Below, piece after piece: positions 13,461 through 23,286 of a DNA stretch of 64,000 nucleotides; the first letter of the stretch is position 1; the number at the start of each line of letters is the position of its first letter. A program made the translations under genes and the position numbers. The stretch covers positions 62,001 to 126,000 of the forward strand of contig CAXAUZ010000005.1 of the NCBI GenBank assembly GCA_963972525.1, read 5' to 3'. The notes beneath the pieces were generated by a model. That model saw only the letters and a program-made list of their open reading frames with translations, did not search any database and had not been told where the DNA came from. Origin of the DNA: Salinilacustrithrix sp003476595. GTDB lineage: Bacteria > Actinomycetota > Acidimicrobiia > Acidimicrobiales > Salinilacustritrichaceae.

Positions 13461-14165
13461 TCAGGAGCCGGGCGGGACCATCGTCTCCATGTCGGCATCG
13501 AGGCCGAGCAGGACCTCGTCGGCCAGAACCTGGCGCAGGCGCCGCTTCGTGAACCCGTAGGCGTGGCCGGGCAGCTGCCCCAGCTGGCGGGCCCGCTCGA
13601 TCGCGGTGTCGACGACCGCGTCGGCCGCGACGAGCTCGTCGAGGTACCCGGCGTCGAGGGCGCCGGCCATGTCGTAGATCTCCGCCTGGAGCACCGACCG
13701 CTGGCGGTGGCGCACCGAGAGGCGTGCCTCGCCGAGGCGGATGCCGTACCAGGGCAGGCCCATGCCGATGGCGGTCTCGTTCAGGCCGATCTTGGCCGGC
13801 AGGTCCGCCGACCCGATGCGGGTGTCGCTGGCCAGGCACAGCAGCGCGCCGGCGGCGAGGGCGTGCCCGGTGACGGCCGCGACCGTGGGCTGGGGGTGGG
13901 TGTAGACCCGCATCAGCAGCTCGCCCCCGGCCTTCACCAGGCCCCGCGTCGCGTCGGCGCCCTGGGTCATGACCGACAGGTCGAACCCGGCGGAGAACTT
14001 CCCCTCCCGCCCGATGAACGCGACGGCGGTGGCATCGGCCTGGGCCGCGTCGAGCGCGGCGTGCACCTGGTCGATGAGGGCGTGGGAGACGGCGTTGGCC
14101 TTGCCGTCGTCGAGGCGGACGACGGCCACGCCGTCCTCGATGGTCAGCTGCACGGGATCGGTCAC
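13461..14165 (-). CDS. Enoyl-CoA hydratase/isomerase family protein
   Basis: A 234-residue crotonase-fold protein, trimeric or hexameric and cytoplasmic, acting on a CoA thioester. It has the CoA/oxyanion-hole segment GREGKFSAGFDLSV and the second oxyanion glycine in TGHALAAGALLCLASD. The usual two catalytic glutamates are not obvious: the motif reads GALLCLASD and IGLNETAIGM, so hydratase activity should not be assumed. It is convergent with the cyclase gene, with only 2 bp between stop codons. GTG 14165 has a TACGGT box 6 nt upstream. Confidence 0.8.
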   Translation of the reverse strand: MTDPVQLTIEDGVAVVRLDDGKANAVSHALIDQVHAALDAAQADATAVAFIGREGKFSAGFDLSVMTQGADATRGLVKAGGELLMRVYTHPQPTVAAVTGHALAAGALLCLASDTRIGSADLPAKIGLNETAIGMGLPWYGIRLGEARLSVRHRQRSVLQAEIYDMAGALDAGYLDELVAADAVVDTAIERARQLGQLPGHAYGFTKRRLRQVLADEVLLGLDADMETMVPPGS

Positions 14166-14177
14166 GGCCGCACCGTA
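14166..14177 (-). promoter_or_regulatory. Leaderless -10 box, enoyl-CoA hydratase
   Basis: On the minus strand TACGGT, 6 nt, then GTG at 14165. Confidence 0.45.
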
Positions 14178-14261
14178 GCCAGGCGCCGTCCCGCCGGCGG
14201 TCGGCACTCCCATGTCCGGATCCCGCCAGACGCGTCGACGGGGATGGGGCAGGATCGTCCC

Positions 14262-15734
14262 GTGAGCCTGGACCACCAGCAGTGCTACGAGGCGCTGCGC
14301 AGCCGAGACACCCGCTTCGACGGGCGGTTCTGGGTCGGCGTGCGCACCACCGGCGTGTACTGCCGCCCGGTGTGCCCGTCGCGCACGCCGCTGTCGAGGA
14401 ACGTCGACTTCTACGCCCACCCCGCCGCGGCCGAGGACGCCGGGCTCCGCCCGTGCCGGCGCTGCCGTCCGGAGGCCGCCCCCGGGTCGAGCGGGTGGAA
14501 AGGCGCCGCCGGGGTGGTCGACCGGGCCGTCCGGCTCATCGACGAGGGCGCGCTGGACGACGGCGACGTCGCCGCCCTGGCCCGCCGGCTGCACGTCGGC
14601 GACCGGCACCTCCGCCGCCTCTTCGTCGAGCACCTCGGCACGACGCCCGACGCCGTCGCCCGCAGCCGGCGCGCCCACCTCGCTCGACGCCTGCTGGCCG
14701 ACACCGACCTGCGCGTCGCCGACATCGCGTTCGCCGCGGGGTTCGGCAGCGTCCGCCAGTGCAACGACGTGCTCAAGGCCACGTTCCGGGCCACCCCGAC
14801 CGAGCTGCGCGCCGACCTCCGCCCCGCCCGGGGAACCCCCTCCCGAACTGGCAGCGCTGAGGTCACACCTCCTCGAACTGGCAGTGCTGGCGTCGCGCCG
14901 TCTGGCACCCTGACCCTGCGCCTCGCGGTCCGTCGGCCCTTCGACGGCGCCGCCCTCCTCGACTGGTTCGCAGCTCGCGCCGTGGCCGGCCTCGAGGTGG
15001 TCGACGCGGAGACCTACACCCGACGGGTGGCGGTGGGGGACCGGACCGGCGCGGTCACGATCCGGCCGACCGGCGACGCCGTCGTGCTCGACGTCGACCT
15101 GCCGCCCGACACCCACCTGGGCTCGCTCGTGGCCGGGGCTCGCCGGGCCTTCGACCTCGGGGCCGATCCGGTCGCCGTGGACGAGCACCTGGGCACCGAC
15201 CCGCTCCTGGGTCCACTCGTCGCCCGCCGGCCGGGCATCCGGGTGCCCGGCAGCTGGGGTGGCTTCGAGGCCGGTGTCCGGGCCGTGATCGGCCAGCAGA
15301 TCTCGGTCGCCGCCGCCCGCACCGTGCTCGGACGGATCGTCGCGGCCCACGGCCGGGACGGCGCGTTCCCTGAGCCCGAGGACCTCGCGGACGCGCCGTT
15401 GGAGCAGCTCGGGATCATCGGCCAGCGGGCCGACACGATCCGCCGGCTCGCCGACGCCGTGCTCGCCGGGGCGGTGGTCCTCGACGGCAGCGTCCCCCAC
15501 GAGGAGCTCGTCGCCTCCCTCGTGGCCCTGAAGGGCATCGGCCCGTGGTCGGCGGAGTACGTCGCCCTCCGCCTCGGCGAGCCCGATGCCTTCCCGGCCG
15601 GCGATCTGCACCTCCGGCGGATGCTCGATGCGACGAACGACCGGACGGCGATCGCCCGGGCCGAAGCGTGGCGCCCGTGGCGCGCCTACGCCGCCATGCA
15701 CCTGTGGCAGACCCCACGAGAGGAACGACCATGA
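14262..15734 (+). CDS. Ada-type regulator fused to AlkA DNA-3-methyladenine glycosylase
   Basis: A 490-residue fusion that senses and repairs alkylated DNA. Residues 1-80 are the Ada zinc domain with the four cysteines of GVYCRPVCPSR and CRRCRPE, the first of which accepts methyl from phosphotriesters. Residues about 85-190 are an AraC-type helix-turn-helix (VADIAFAAGFGSVRQCNDVL). Residues about 215-490 are the AlkA glycosylase: an N-terminal beta domain, then helix-hairpin-helix LKGIGPWSAEYVAL and the catalytic Asp in FPAGDLHLRR. The start is GTG 14262. The linker (about residues 194-213) is two near-identical decapeptides (SRTGSAEVTP, PRTGSAGVAP) encoded by two tandem family I intergenic repeats. 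The stop overlaps the next start (ATGA), so ogt is translationally coupled. Confidence 0.94.
   Translation: MSLDHQQCYEALRSRDTRFDGRFWVGVRTTGVYCRPVCPSRTPLSRNVDFYAHPAAAEDAGLRPCRRCRPEAAPGSSGWKGAAGVVDRAVRLIDEGALDDGDVAALARRLHVGDRHLRRLFVEHLGTTPDAVARSRRAHLARRLLADTDLRVADIAFAAGFGSVRQCNDVLKATFRATPTELRADLRPARGTPSRTGSAEVTPPRTGSAGVAPSGTLTLRLAVRRPFDGAALLDWFAARAVAGLEVVDAETYTRRVAVGDRTGAVTIRPTGDAVVLDVDLPPDTHLGSLVAGARRAFDLGADPVAVDEHLGTDPLLGPLVARRPGIRVPGSWGGFEAGVRAVIGQQISVAAARTVLGRIVAAHGRDGAFPEPEDLADAPLEQLGIIGQRADTIRRLADAVLAGAVVLDGSVPHEELVASLVALKGIGPWSAEYVALRLGEPDAFPAGDLHLRRMLDATNDRTAIARAEAWRPWRAYAAMHLWQTPREERP
14841..14898 (+). repeat. Family I repeat, two tandem copies inside alkA coding sequence
   Basis: Two copies of the intergenic repeat (14841-14868 and 14871-14898), with cores GAACTGGCAGCGCTG and GAACTGGCAGTGCTG exactly 30 bp apart. 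Because 30 is a multiple of three the reading frame survives, adding about 20 residues between the HTH and glycosylase domains. Confidence 0.8.
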
Positions 15735-16315
15735 CCAGCACCACCGTGCGCACCACGTCCATCGAGACCCCGACCGGGGCGGTCCGCATCGCGGTCGCGG
15801 TCGACGACGCCGGTGAACGGGTGGTGGCCCTCGCCTTCGCCGACCACTTCGACAGGGTGTCGGCGCGGGTGCGGGCTCGGTTCGCCGCCGCCGAGTGGGT
15901 GGCGGGGGAGACGGCCGCGTCCGATGCCGTTCGGCGGTACCTCGGGGGCGAGCTCGCTGCGTTCGACGAGGTGGAGGTCGACGCCACCGGCACCCCGTTC
16001 CAGCAGCAGGTCTGGGACGCACTGCGGGCCATCCCGGCCGGCGAGACGCGCAGCTACGGGCAGGTCGCGGCGGCCATCGGGTCGCCGGGCGCCGTGCGTG
16101 CTGTCGGCACCGCGAACGGGGCGAACCCGGTCTGGCTCGTCGTCCCCTGCCACCGGGTGGTGCGCAGCGACGGCAGCGTCGGCGGCTACGGGGGTGGCCC
16201 CGAGCGCAAGGCGTGGCTGCTCGACCACGAGCGGTCGACGAAGGGGGCGAACGGGACGGACGTCACATCGCCCTCGCCGGTCGCAGGTGTGAAGGTGTCA
16301 CCCGACCGCCCATAA
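15731..16315 (+). CDS. ogt: Methylated-DNA-[protein]-cysteine S-methyltransferase
   Basis: A 194-residue suicide repair protein that moves the alkyl group from O6-alkylguanine in DNA to its own cysteine. The active site VVPCHRVVRSDG is followed by the substrate-pocket segment GGYGGG; the Arg-finger/HTH region is TPFQQQVWDALRAIPAGETRSYGQVAAAIG. The ATG at 15731 overlaps the Ada-AlkA stop. The last 25 residues after LLDHERS (a Ser/Thr/Gly-rich tail) exceed the usual end of the family. With Ada-AlkA it makes an alkylation-damage operon in which the upstream gene may regulate both. Confidence 0.95.
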   Translation: MTSTTVRTTSIETPTGAVRIAVAVDDAGERVVALAFADHFDRVSARVRARFAAAEWVAGETAASDAVRRYLGGELAAFDEVEVDATGTPFQQQVWDALRAIPAGETRSYGQVAAAIGSPGAVRAVGTANGANPVWLVVPCHRVVRSDGSVGGYGGGPERKAWLLDHERSTKGANGTDVTSPSPVAGVKVSPDRP

Positions 16316-16345
16316 CCTCCTGGGTCGGTCCACAGGAGGAACGCC

Positions 16346-18724
16346 GTGTACATGCAGCTCGCCCGGTGGTGCTACGCGCACCGCCGACCGGTCGTCGTCG
16401 TCTGGATCGCCACCGTCGTGCTCGCGGGTGTCGCCGTCGCGCTCGTCGGATCGGACTTCACCGGCAACCCCGAAGCGCCCGAGTCCGAGAGCCGCGACGG
16501 CTTCGCGGTGCTCGAGGAGCACTTCGACGGCCTCGGTGCCGGGCCGACCGGATCCATCGTGTTCCAGGCCGACCAGGGGGTCACCGACCCCGAGGTGCAG
16601 GCGGCGATGGAGGAGCTGTTCGCCCAGACCGACGAGATCCCGTTCGTCGAGGTCACCAGTCCGTACTCCCCCCAGGCGTTCGGCCAGATCGCAGAGCAGG
16701 GTGAGCTCGCCGGCCAGGTCGCGTACGCGCGTGTCGAGGTCGGCGAGGAGGTCGGCTTCAGCGAGTCGGGCGAGATCGGCGTCGAGATCCTCGACCGGGC
16801 CGAGGAGCTCGAGGCGGAGATCGACGGGCTGCGCATCGAGGTGGGCGGCGAGGTGCTGGCCGGGTTCGAGCCGCCGGAGTCCGAGCTCATCGGGCTCGCC
16901 TTCGCCGTGGTGGTGCTCATCGTGTCGTTCGGGTCCGTGCTGGCCATGGGTCTACCGATCGCCGTGGCGGTCGCCGGCGTCGGCCTCGGCATCATGCTGA
17001 CGAACCTGGCCTCGAACGTCATGGGCATGCCCGACTTCGCCCTCCAGATCGGAGCCATGATCGGCCTGGGCGTGGGCATCGACTACGCGCTCTTCATCGT
17101 CACCCGCTTCCGCGAGTACCTGCACTCGGGTCACGACCCCGAGGTCGCCACGATGGCGGCGATCGACACGGCCGGACGGGCCGTCGTGTTCGCCGGCATC
17201 ACCGTCGTCGTGTCCCTGCTCGGGCTGCTGCTCATCGGCCTCGAGTTCGTCGCCGGTCTCGGTGTGGCCGCAGCCATCACGGTGGCGGTGACCATGGTCG
17301 CCTCCACCACGCTGCTGCCGGCGCTGCTCGGCTTCGCCCGGCTCAAGGTGGAGGTGACCCGCTGGCGCGGCCTCGTCGCCGCTGGCTGCATCTCCGTGGC
17401 GCTGCTCGGTGCCGGCCTCGGCATCCCCGCCCTGCTGCTCGGCGTCCCGGCGGCGCTCGCGGTGCTGGTCGTCGGATCCTTCATCCCGGTGCTGAAGCGC
17501 GAGGTGCCGCGCCGCGCCCAGAAGCCGGTCCGGGAGAGCGGCTGGTACCGGTGGAGCCACCTGATCCAGCGTCGTCCGTGGCCCTTCGCCATCGGCGGCT
17601 CGCTGCTGCTGCTGGTGCTCGCCCTGCCGCTGCTCGGCATCCGCCTCGGGTTCTCCGACGAGGGCAACTACCCCGAGGAGAGCACGACCCGCCAGGCCTA
17701 CGACCTGCTCAGCGACGGCTTCGGCCCCGGCTTCAACGGACCCTTCGTGGTGGTGGCCGAGGTCGAAGGCCCCGAGGGCTTCGCCGCCTTCCAGCAGGTC
17801 ATCGAGGCCGTGTCCGCCGACCCCGGGGTCGCCTCCGCGACGCCGGCGATCCCGAACGACGTCGACGCACCCGAGGCCGCCCTCGCCCGCGTGGTGCCCA
17901 CCAGCGCCCCGCAGGACGAGGAGACCGAAGCGCTCATCAACCGCCTCCGCGGCGAGGTCATCCCGGCCGCGGTCGGCGACGGCGGACCCGACGTCCACGT
18001 GACCGGGTTCGTGGCGGTCTCGGTCGACTTCTCGGACTACCTCGCGGGCCGCAGCTTCGTCTTCTTCGGTGTGGTGCTCGCCATGTCGTTCGTCCTGCTG
18101 ATGGCGGTCTTCCGGTCGCTGCTCGTACCCCTCAAGGCCGTCGTGCTGAACATGCTCTCGATCGCCGGGGCCTACGGCATCGTCGTGGCGGTGTTCCAGT
18201 GGGGCTGGCTCGGCGACCTCACGGGCATCGAGCCGGCGCCGATCGAGCCCTTCATCCCGATGATGATGTTCGCCATCGTCTTCGGCCTGTCCATGGACTA
18301 CGAGGTCTTCCTGCTGTCCCGCATCAAGGAGGAGTACGAGCGCACCGGTGACGCCCGCAACTCGGTGGCCGACGGCCTGGCCGCAACCGCACGGGTCATC
18401 AGCGCAGCGGCGGCGATCATGGTCGTGGTCTTCGGCAGCTTCCTGCTCGAGGACGGTCGCATCGTGAAGGTCTTCGGCGCCGGGCTCGGCATGGCGGTCC
18501 TGCTCGACGCCACCCTCGTGCGCATGCTGCTCGTCCCGGCGACGATGGAGCTGCTGGGTGAGCGCAACTGGTGGATCCCGGGCTGGATCGACCGTCGCCT
18601 CCCCGCCCTGCACGTCGAAGGCGCTCCCGACCACGAGGCCCAGCTCGCCGCGGCCGAAGCGCGCGTCCGGGCCGACCGGGGCGAGGAGCCCGACGACGTC
18701 CGCGAGCCGGTCGGCGTCTCCTGA
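16346..18724 (+). CDS. MMPL/RND family membrane transporter
   Basis: A 792-residue inner-membrane exporter of the MmpL type, probably moving lipids or hydrophobic compounds using the proton gradient. It follows the RND plan: TM1 at about residues 14-34, an extracytoplasmic loop to about 180, five TM segments to about 330, a short cytoplasmic section, TM7 near 415, a second loop, and five more TM segments. Proton-relay Asp-Tyr pairs are seen in GVGIDYALFIVTR (near 243) and GLSMDYEVFLLSR (near 647). The start is GTG 16346 with SD AGGAGG; an ATG two codons later is possible. It has no lipid-synthesis neighbour that would name the cargo. A family I repeat follows its stop codon. Confidence 0.92.
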   Translation: MYMQLARWCYAHRRPVVVVWIATVVLAGVAVALVGSDFTGNPEAPESESRDGFAVLEEHFDGLGAGPTGSIVFQADQGVTDPEVQAAMEELFAQTDEIPFVEVTSPYSPQAFGQIAEQGELAGQVAYARVEVGEEVGFSESGEIGVEILDRAEELEAEIDGLRIEVGGEVLAGFEPPESELIGLAFAVVVLIVSFGSVLAMGLPIAVAVAGVGLGIMLTNLASNVMGMPDFALQIGAMIGLGVGIDYALFIVTRFREYLHSGHDPEVATMAAIDTAGRAVVFAGITVVVSLLGLLLIGLEFVAGLGVAAAITVAVTMVASTTLLPALLGFARLKVEVTRWRGLVAAGCISVALLGAGLGIPALLLGVPAALAVLVVGSFIPVLKREVPRRAQKPVRESGWYRWSHLIQRRPWPFAIGGSLLLLVLALPLLGIRLGFSDEGNYPEESTTRQAYDLLSDGFGPGFNGPFVVVAEVEGPEGFAAFQQVIEAVSADPGVASATPAIPNDVDAPEAALARVVPTSAPQDEETEALINRLRGEVIPAAVGDGGPDVHVTGFVAVSVDFSDYLAGRSFVFFGVVLAMSFVLLMAVFRSLLVPLKAVVLNMLSIAGAYGIVVAVFQWGWLGDLTGIEPAPIEPFIPMMMFAIVFGLSMDYEVFLLSRIKEEYERTGDARNSVADGLAATARVISAAAAIMVVVFGSFLLEDGRIVKVFGAGLGMAVLLDATLVRMLLVPATMELLGERNWWIPGWIDRRLPALHVEGAPDHEAQLAAAEARVRADRGEEPDDVREPVGVS

Positions 18725-18733
18725 ACCAGCCTT

Positions 18734-18760
18734 CCCCGAACTGGCAGTGCTGGCGTCGCG
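18734..18760 (+). repeat. Family I intergenic repeat, copy 4
   Basis: Core GAACTGGCAGTGCTGGCGTC followed by GCG, lying between the convergent stop codons of the MMPL and Maf genes and filling almost the whole 36-bp gap. Confidence 0.75.
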
Positions 18761-19342
18761 TCAGCGGGGCAGGAGGGTGACGCCGACCTCGCCGGCCAGG
18801 CGCACCACGGTGGTCAGCGGCAGGCCGATCACGTTGGTGTCGCTGCCCTCGATGCGCTCGACCAACATCCCGCCCGCGCCCTGGATGGCGTAGGCGCCGG
18901 CCTTGCCGAAGGGCTCGCCGGTCGCCACGTAGGCGTCGATCTCCGCCTCGGTCAGCTCCCGAACGTGGACGACGGTCTCCTCCACGGCGGCGGCCTCCTC
19001 GTCCCCGCACACGAGGTGCACGCCGGTGACCACCCGGTGCGATCGGCCCGAGAGCGAGCGCAGCATGGCGGCGGCCCCGGACGCGTCGGCCGGCTTGCCG
19101 AGGACACCGTCGCGGAGCACGACCTCGGTGTCGGCGGCGATCACCAGCTCGCCGGGCGTGCGCTCGACGGTGCGGGCCTTGGTGCGGGCCAGGCGGGAGA
19201 CGGTCTCGGCCGGCGTCTCGCCGGCGTGCGGCGTCTCGTCGATGTCCGCGGGCCGCACGACCGGTTCGACGCCGATCCGGCGGAGCAGCTCCAGGCGCCG
19301 GGGCGAACCCGACGCCAGCACCACGTCGGCGTCCACGCTCAC
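18761..19342 (-). CDS. Maf-family nucleotide pyrophosphatase
   Basis: A 193-residue Maf protein, which hydrolyses non-canonical or canonical NTPs to NMP and pyrophosphate (house-cleaning; linked to septum formation in some bacteria). Family signatures are the opening VVLASGSPRRLELL, the catalytic-Asp segment VIAADTEVVLRDGVLGKP, and GAYAIQGAGGMLVERIEGSDTNVIGLPL (shown here only as positions about 145-170 of the protein). The GTG at 19342 begins 4 bp inside the dusB gene, so it is translationally coupled to dusB. Confidence 0.92.
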   Translation of the reverse strand: MSVDADVVLASGSPRRLELLRRIGVEPVVRPADIDETPHAGETPAETVSRLARTKARTVERTPGELVIAADTEVVLRDGVLGKPADASGAAAMLRSLSGRSHRVVTGVHLVCGDEEAAAVEETVVHVRELTEAEIDAYVATGEPFGKAGAYAIQGAGGMLVERIEGSDTNVIGLPLTTVVRLAGEVGVTLLPR

Positions 19343-20469
19343 CCGCCGGAGACAGCCAGGTCGGCGAGTCGGCTGGGCGGTTCGAGCGCGTCGGGGTCGT
19401 CGAGCCAGCCCTCCGGCAGCTTCACCGGACGGGGGCCGGTCGTGTGGCCCCGCTGCATCCGCATGGCCGAGCGGGGGAATGGCAGGTGCGGGTCGAGCTC
19501 GCCGAGCAGCGCATCGAGCTCCGCCAGCGAGGACATCGAGCGGAGCGCGGCGCGCAGCGGCCGGCCGACGGGGAAGCCCTGCAGGTACCAGCCGGTGTGC
19601 TTGCGCAGCTCCCGCATGCCTGACTCCTCGCCGAACCACCCCGCCAGCATCTCGCCGTGCGTGCGCACCATCTCGATGATGTCGCCGAGCGACGGGGGCG
19701 CAGGCACGGGCTCGCCGGCGAACGCGGCGACCAGGTCCCGGAACAGCCAGGGACGGCCCAGGCAGCCCCGACCGATGACGACGCCGTCGCAGCCGGTGAC
19801 GCGCATCATCTCGATTGCGTCCGCGGCTTCCCAGATGTCGCCGTTGCCGAGCACCGGGATGGTGGTGACCGCCTCCTTCAGCTGCGTGATCGTCGACCAG
19901 TCCGCGACGCCGGAGTAGAGCTGCTCGGCCGTGCGGGCGTGGACGGCCACCGCCGCGGCGCCGGCCTCCTCGGCCAGCTTCCCCGCCACCAGCCACGTGC
20001 GGTGCTCGTCGTCCAGGCCCACCCGCATCTTCACCGTCACCGGGATGTCGCCGGCCCCGTCGACGGCCGCGGCCACGACGGCGCCGAAGAGCCGGGGTCG
20101 CAGGGGGAGGGCCGAACCGCCGCCGTGGCGGGTGATCTTGCGGGCCGGGCAGCCGAAGTTCAGGTCGATGTGGTCGACGCCGACCTCGTCGCGCACCCGC
20201 CGCACCGCCTCACCCATGACGTCCGGGTCGGTGCCGTAGAGCTGGATCGAGCGCACCGGCTCGTCGTCGGCGAAGCGGGCGATGTGGAACGTGCGCTCAT
20301 TGCCCTCCACCACGGCCCGGGCCCCGACCATCTCCGACACGTACAGCGCGGCGCCGAAGCGGCGGCACAGGGCGCGGAAGGGGGCGTTGGTCACGCCGGC
20401 CATCGGGGCGAGCACAACCGGCGGGTCGGCCGACAGCGGGCCGATCTGCAGGGACGGGAACAGGGGCAC
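19339..20469 (-). CDS. dusB: tRNA-dihydrouridine synthase
   Basis: A 376-residue FMN enzyme reducing uridines in the tRNA D-loop region with NADPH. It shows LAPMAGVTNAPFRALCR (FMN site), the active-site cysteine in DLNFGCPARKITRHGGGSAL, VKMRVG, and the phosphate-binding LGNGDIWEA and GVVIGRGCLGRPW. The C-terminal helical bundle ends in a Pro-rich tail. I chose GTG 20469 rather than the upstream ATG at 20550, because residues before it are encoded by a palindromic repeat (20487-20537). It is the first gene of a dusB-maf operon and is divergent from the ABC-F gene. Confidence 0.94.
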   Translation of the reverse strand: MPLFPSLQIGPLSADPPVVLAPMAGVTNAPFRALCRRFGAALYVSEMVGARAVVEGNERTFHIARFADDEPVRSIQLYGTDPDVMGEAVRRVRDEVGVDHIDLNFGCPARKITRHGGGSALPLRPRLFGAVVAAAVDGAGDIPVTVKMRVGLDDEHRTWLVAGKLAEEAGAAAVAVHARTAEQLYSGVADWSTITQLKEAVTTIPVLGNGDIWEAADAIEMMRVTGCDGVVIGRGCLGRPWLFRDLVAAFAGEPVPAPPSLGDIIEMVRTHGEMLAGWFGEESGMRELRKHTGWYLQGFPVGRPLRAALRSMSSLAELDALLGELDPHLPFPRSAMRMQRGHTTGPRPVKLPEGWLDDPDALEPPSRLADLAVSGG

Positions 20470-20486
20470 GGTCGACCAGTCTCCCA

Positions 20487-20537
20487 GGAAATCCCGTCGA
20501 TCCACCACCACGGGCGGTACGAATCCACGAGATGTCC
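20487..20537. repeat. Family IV palindromic element, copy 2
   Basis: A 51-bp imperfect palindrome with arms GGAAATCCCGTCGAT and ATCCACGAGATGTCC, lying 17 bp before the dusB start and also in the 5' region of the divergent ABC-F gene. It is related along its whole length to 2207-2257, which lies 14 bp before the start of another flavoprotein gene in the same orientation. Confidence 0.65.
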
Positions 20538-20561
20538 CGGTGGGTGGCACGATCGGCGGTC

Positions 20562-22355
<1,794 letters not shown>

Positions 22356-22357
22356 CC

Positions 22358-22371
22358 TACGCTCCGCCGCC
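22358..22371 (+). promoter_or_regulatory. Leaderless -10 box, SDR gene
   Basis: TACGCT, 8 nt, then ATG 22372, only 2 bp after the ABC-F stop codon. Confidence 0.45.
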
Positions 22372-23154
22372 ATGAGCAACGGAGCGCTGCAGGGCAGGGT
22401 CGCACTGGTCACCGGTGGTGGACGGGGGGTGGGGCGTGCCATCTCGCTGGCGCTCGCCGAGGCGGGGGCCGACGTCGCCGTCAACTACCGGCGGGACGAG
22501 GAGTCCGCGGCGAACACCGCCGCCGAGATCCAGGACATGGGCCGCAAGGCCATCGCCGTGCAGGCCTCCATCGACGACGCCGACGCCGACGCCCAGATGG
22601 TCGAGCGCGTCGCCGGGGAGCTGGGTCCCGTCTCGATCCTCGTCAACAACGCCGGTCTGGCGTCGCGGGGCCAGTCCGTCGCCGACACCGACCCGGCCGA
22701 GGCCGCCCGGCTCTTGGCGACTCACGCCGTCGGCCCGCACCACCTCTGCCGCCTCGTCCTGCCCCACATGCGCACCTGCGACCGGGGCGACATCGTCTTC
22801 ATCTCCTCCGTCGCCACCGACCACCATGCAGCCAACGGTGCCCCCTACAACATGGGCAAGGCCGCGATGGAGGCGCTGGCCTCGACCCTGGCCAAGGAGG
22901 AGCAGCGCCACGGCATCCGGGTGAACACCGTCGCCCCCGGCCTGGTCGAGACCGAGATGGGCCGTCGGCTGGCCAAGGCCGGCGGCGCCGACATCGAGGA
23001 CCTCCACGCCCACTACCCCTTCGGCCGGGTCTGCCAGCCCGAGGACGTCGCCGCCGTGGTGTCGTTCCTCGTGGGCGAGCAGGGCTCCTACGTCAGCGGC
23101 GTGCGCATCCGCGTCGACGGCGGCGGCCAGCAGATGATCCGCCCGCCCCGCTGA
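22372..23154 (+). CDS. Short-chain dehydrogenase/reductase
   Basis: A 260-residue classical SDR, NAD(P)-dependent and cytoplasmic. The dinucleotide loop is VTGGGRGVGRA (residues 14-24), NNAG is in LVNNAGLASRG, the catalytic Ser is in FISSVATDHHAA and Tyr/Lys in YNMGK, and PGLVETEM follows the active site. The arrangement resembles FabG-type 3-oxoacyl reductases, but it ends in RVDGGGQQMIRPPR and no fatty-acid genes are nearby, so the substrate is open. Confidence 0.9.
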   Translation: MSNGALQGRVALVTGGGRGVGRAISLALAEAGADVAVNYRRDEESAANTAAEIQDMGRKAIAVQASIDDADADAQMVERVAGELGPVSILVNNAGLASRGQSVADTDPAEAARLLATHAVGPHHLCRLVLPHMRTCDRGDIVFISSVATDHHAANGAPYNMGKAAMEALASTLAKEEQRHGIRVNTVAPGLVETEMGRRLAKAGGADIEDLHAHYPFGRVCQPEDVAAVVSFLVGEQGSYVSGVRIRVDGGGQQMIRPPR

Positions 23155-23169
23155 CCCCGTCCGATCCGG

Positions 23170-23286
23170 CTTCCTCGCGCGCGATTCGACCGTCGGTGGT
23201 CGATCGGCGCGAAGAGAACCAGATCCCCTCCGTTCCTCGCGCGCGACTCGACCGTCAAGGGTCGTTCGGCGCGTCCGGAACGGGGA
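23170..23286 (+). repeat. Family II repeat doublet (units A and B)
   Basis: Two imperfect palindromes of about 55 bp, A (23170-23220) and B (23230-23286), with the shared left arm TTCCTCGCGCGCGA and right arms containing GGTCG and GGCGCG. The TTCC of each unit is 62 bp from the other (23171 and 23233). Unit B supplies the last ten codons and stop codon of the minus-strand nuclease-like gene. Confidence 0.8.

Noticed and set aside
13461..16022. Long N-terminal extension of the enoyl-CoA hydratase reading frame
   Set aside because: The extension is antisense to Ada-AlkA and Ogt; the crotonase domain begins at GTG 14165 with its own -10 box.
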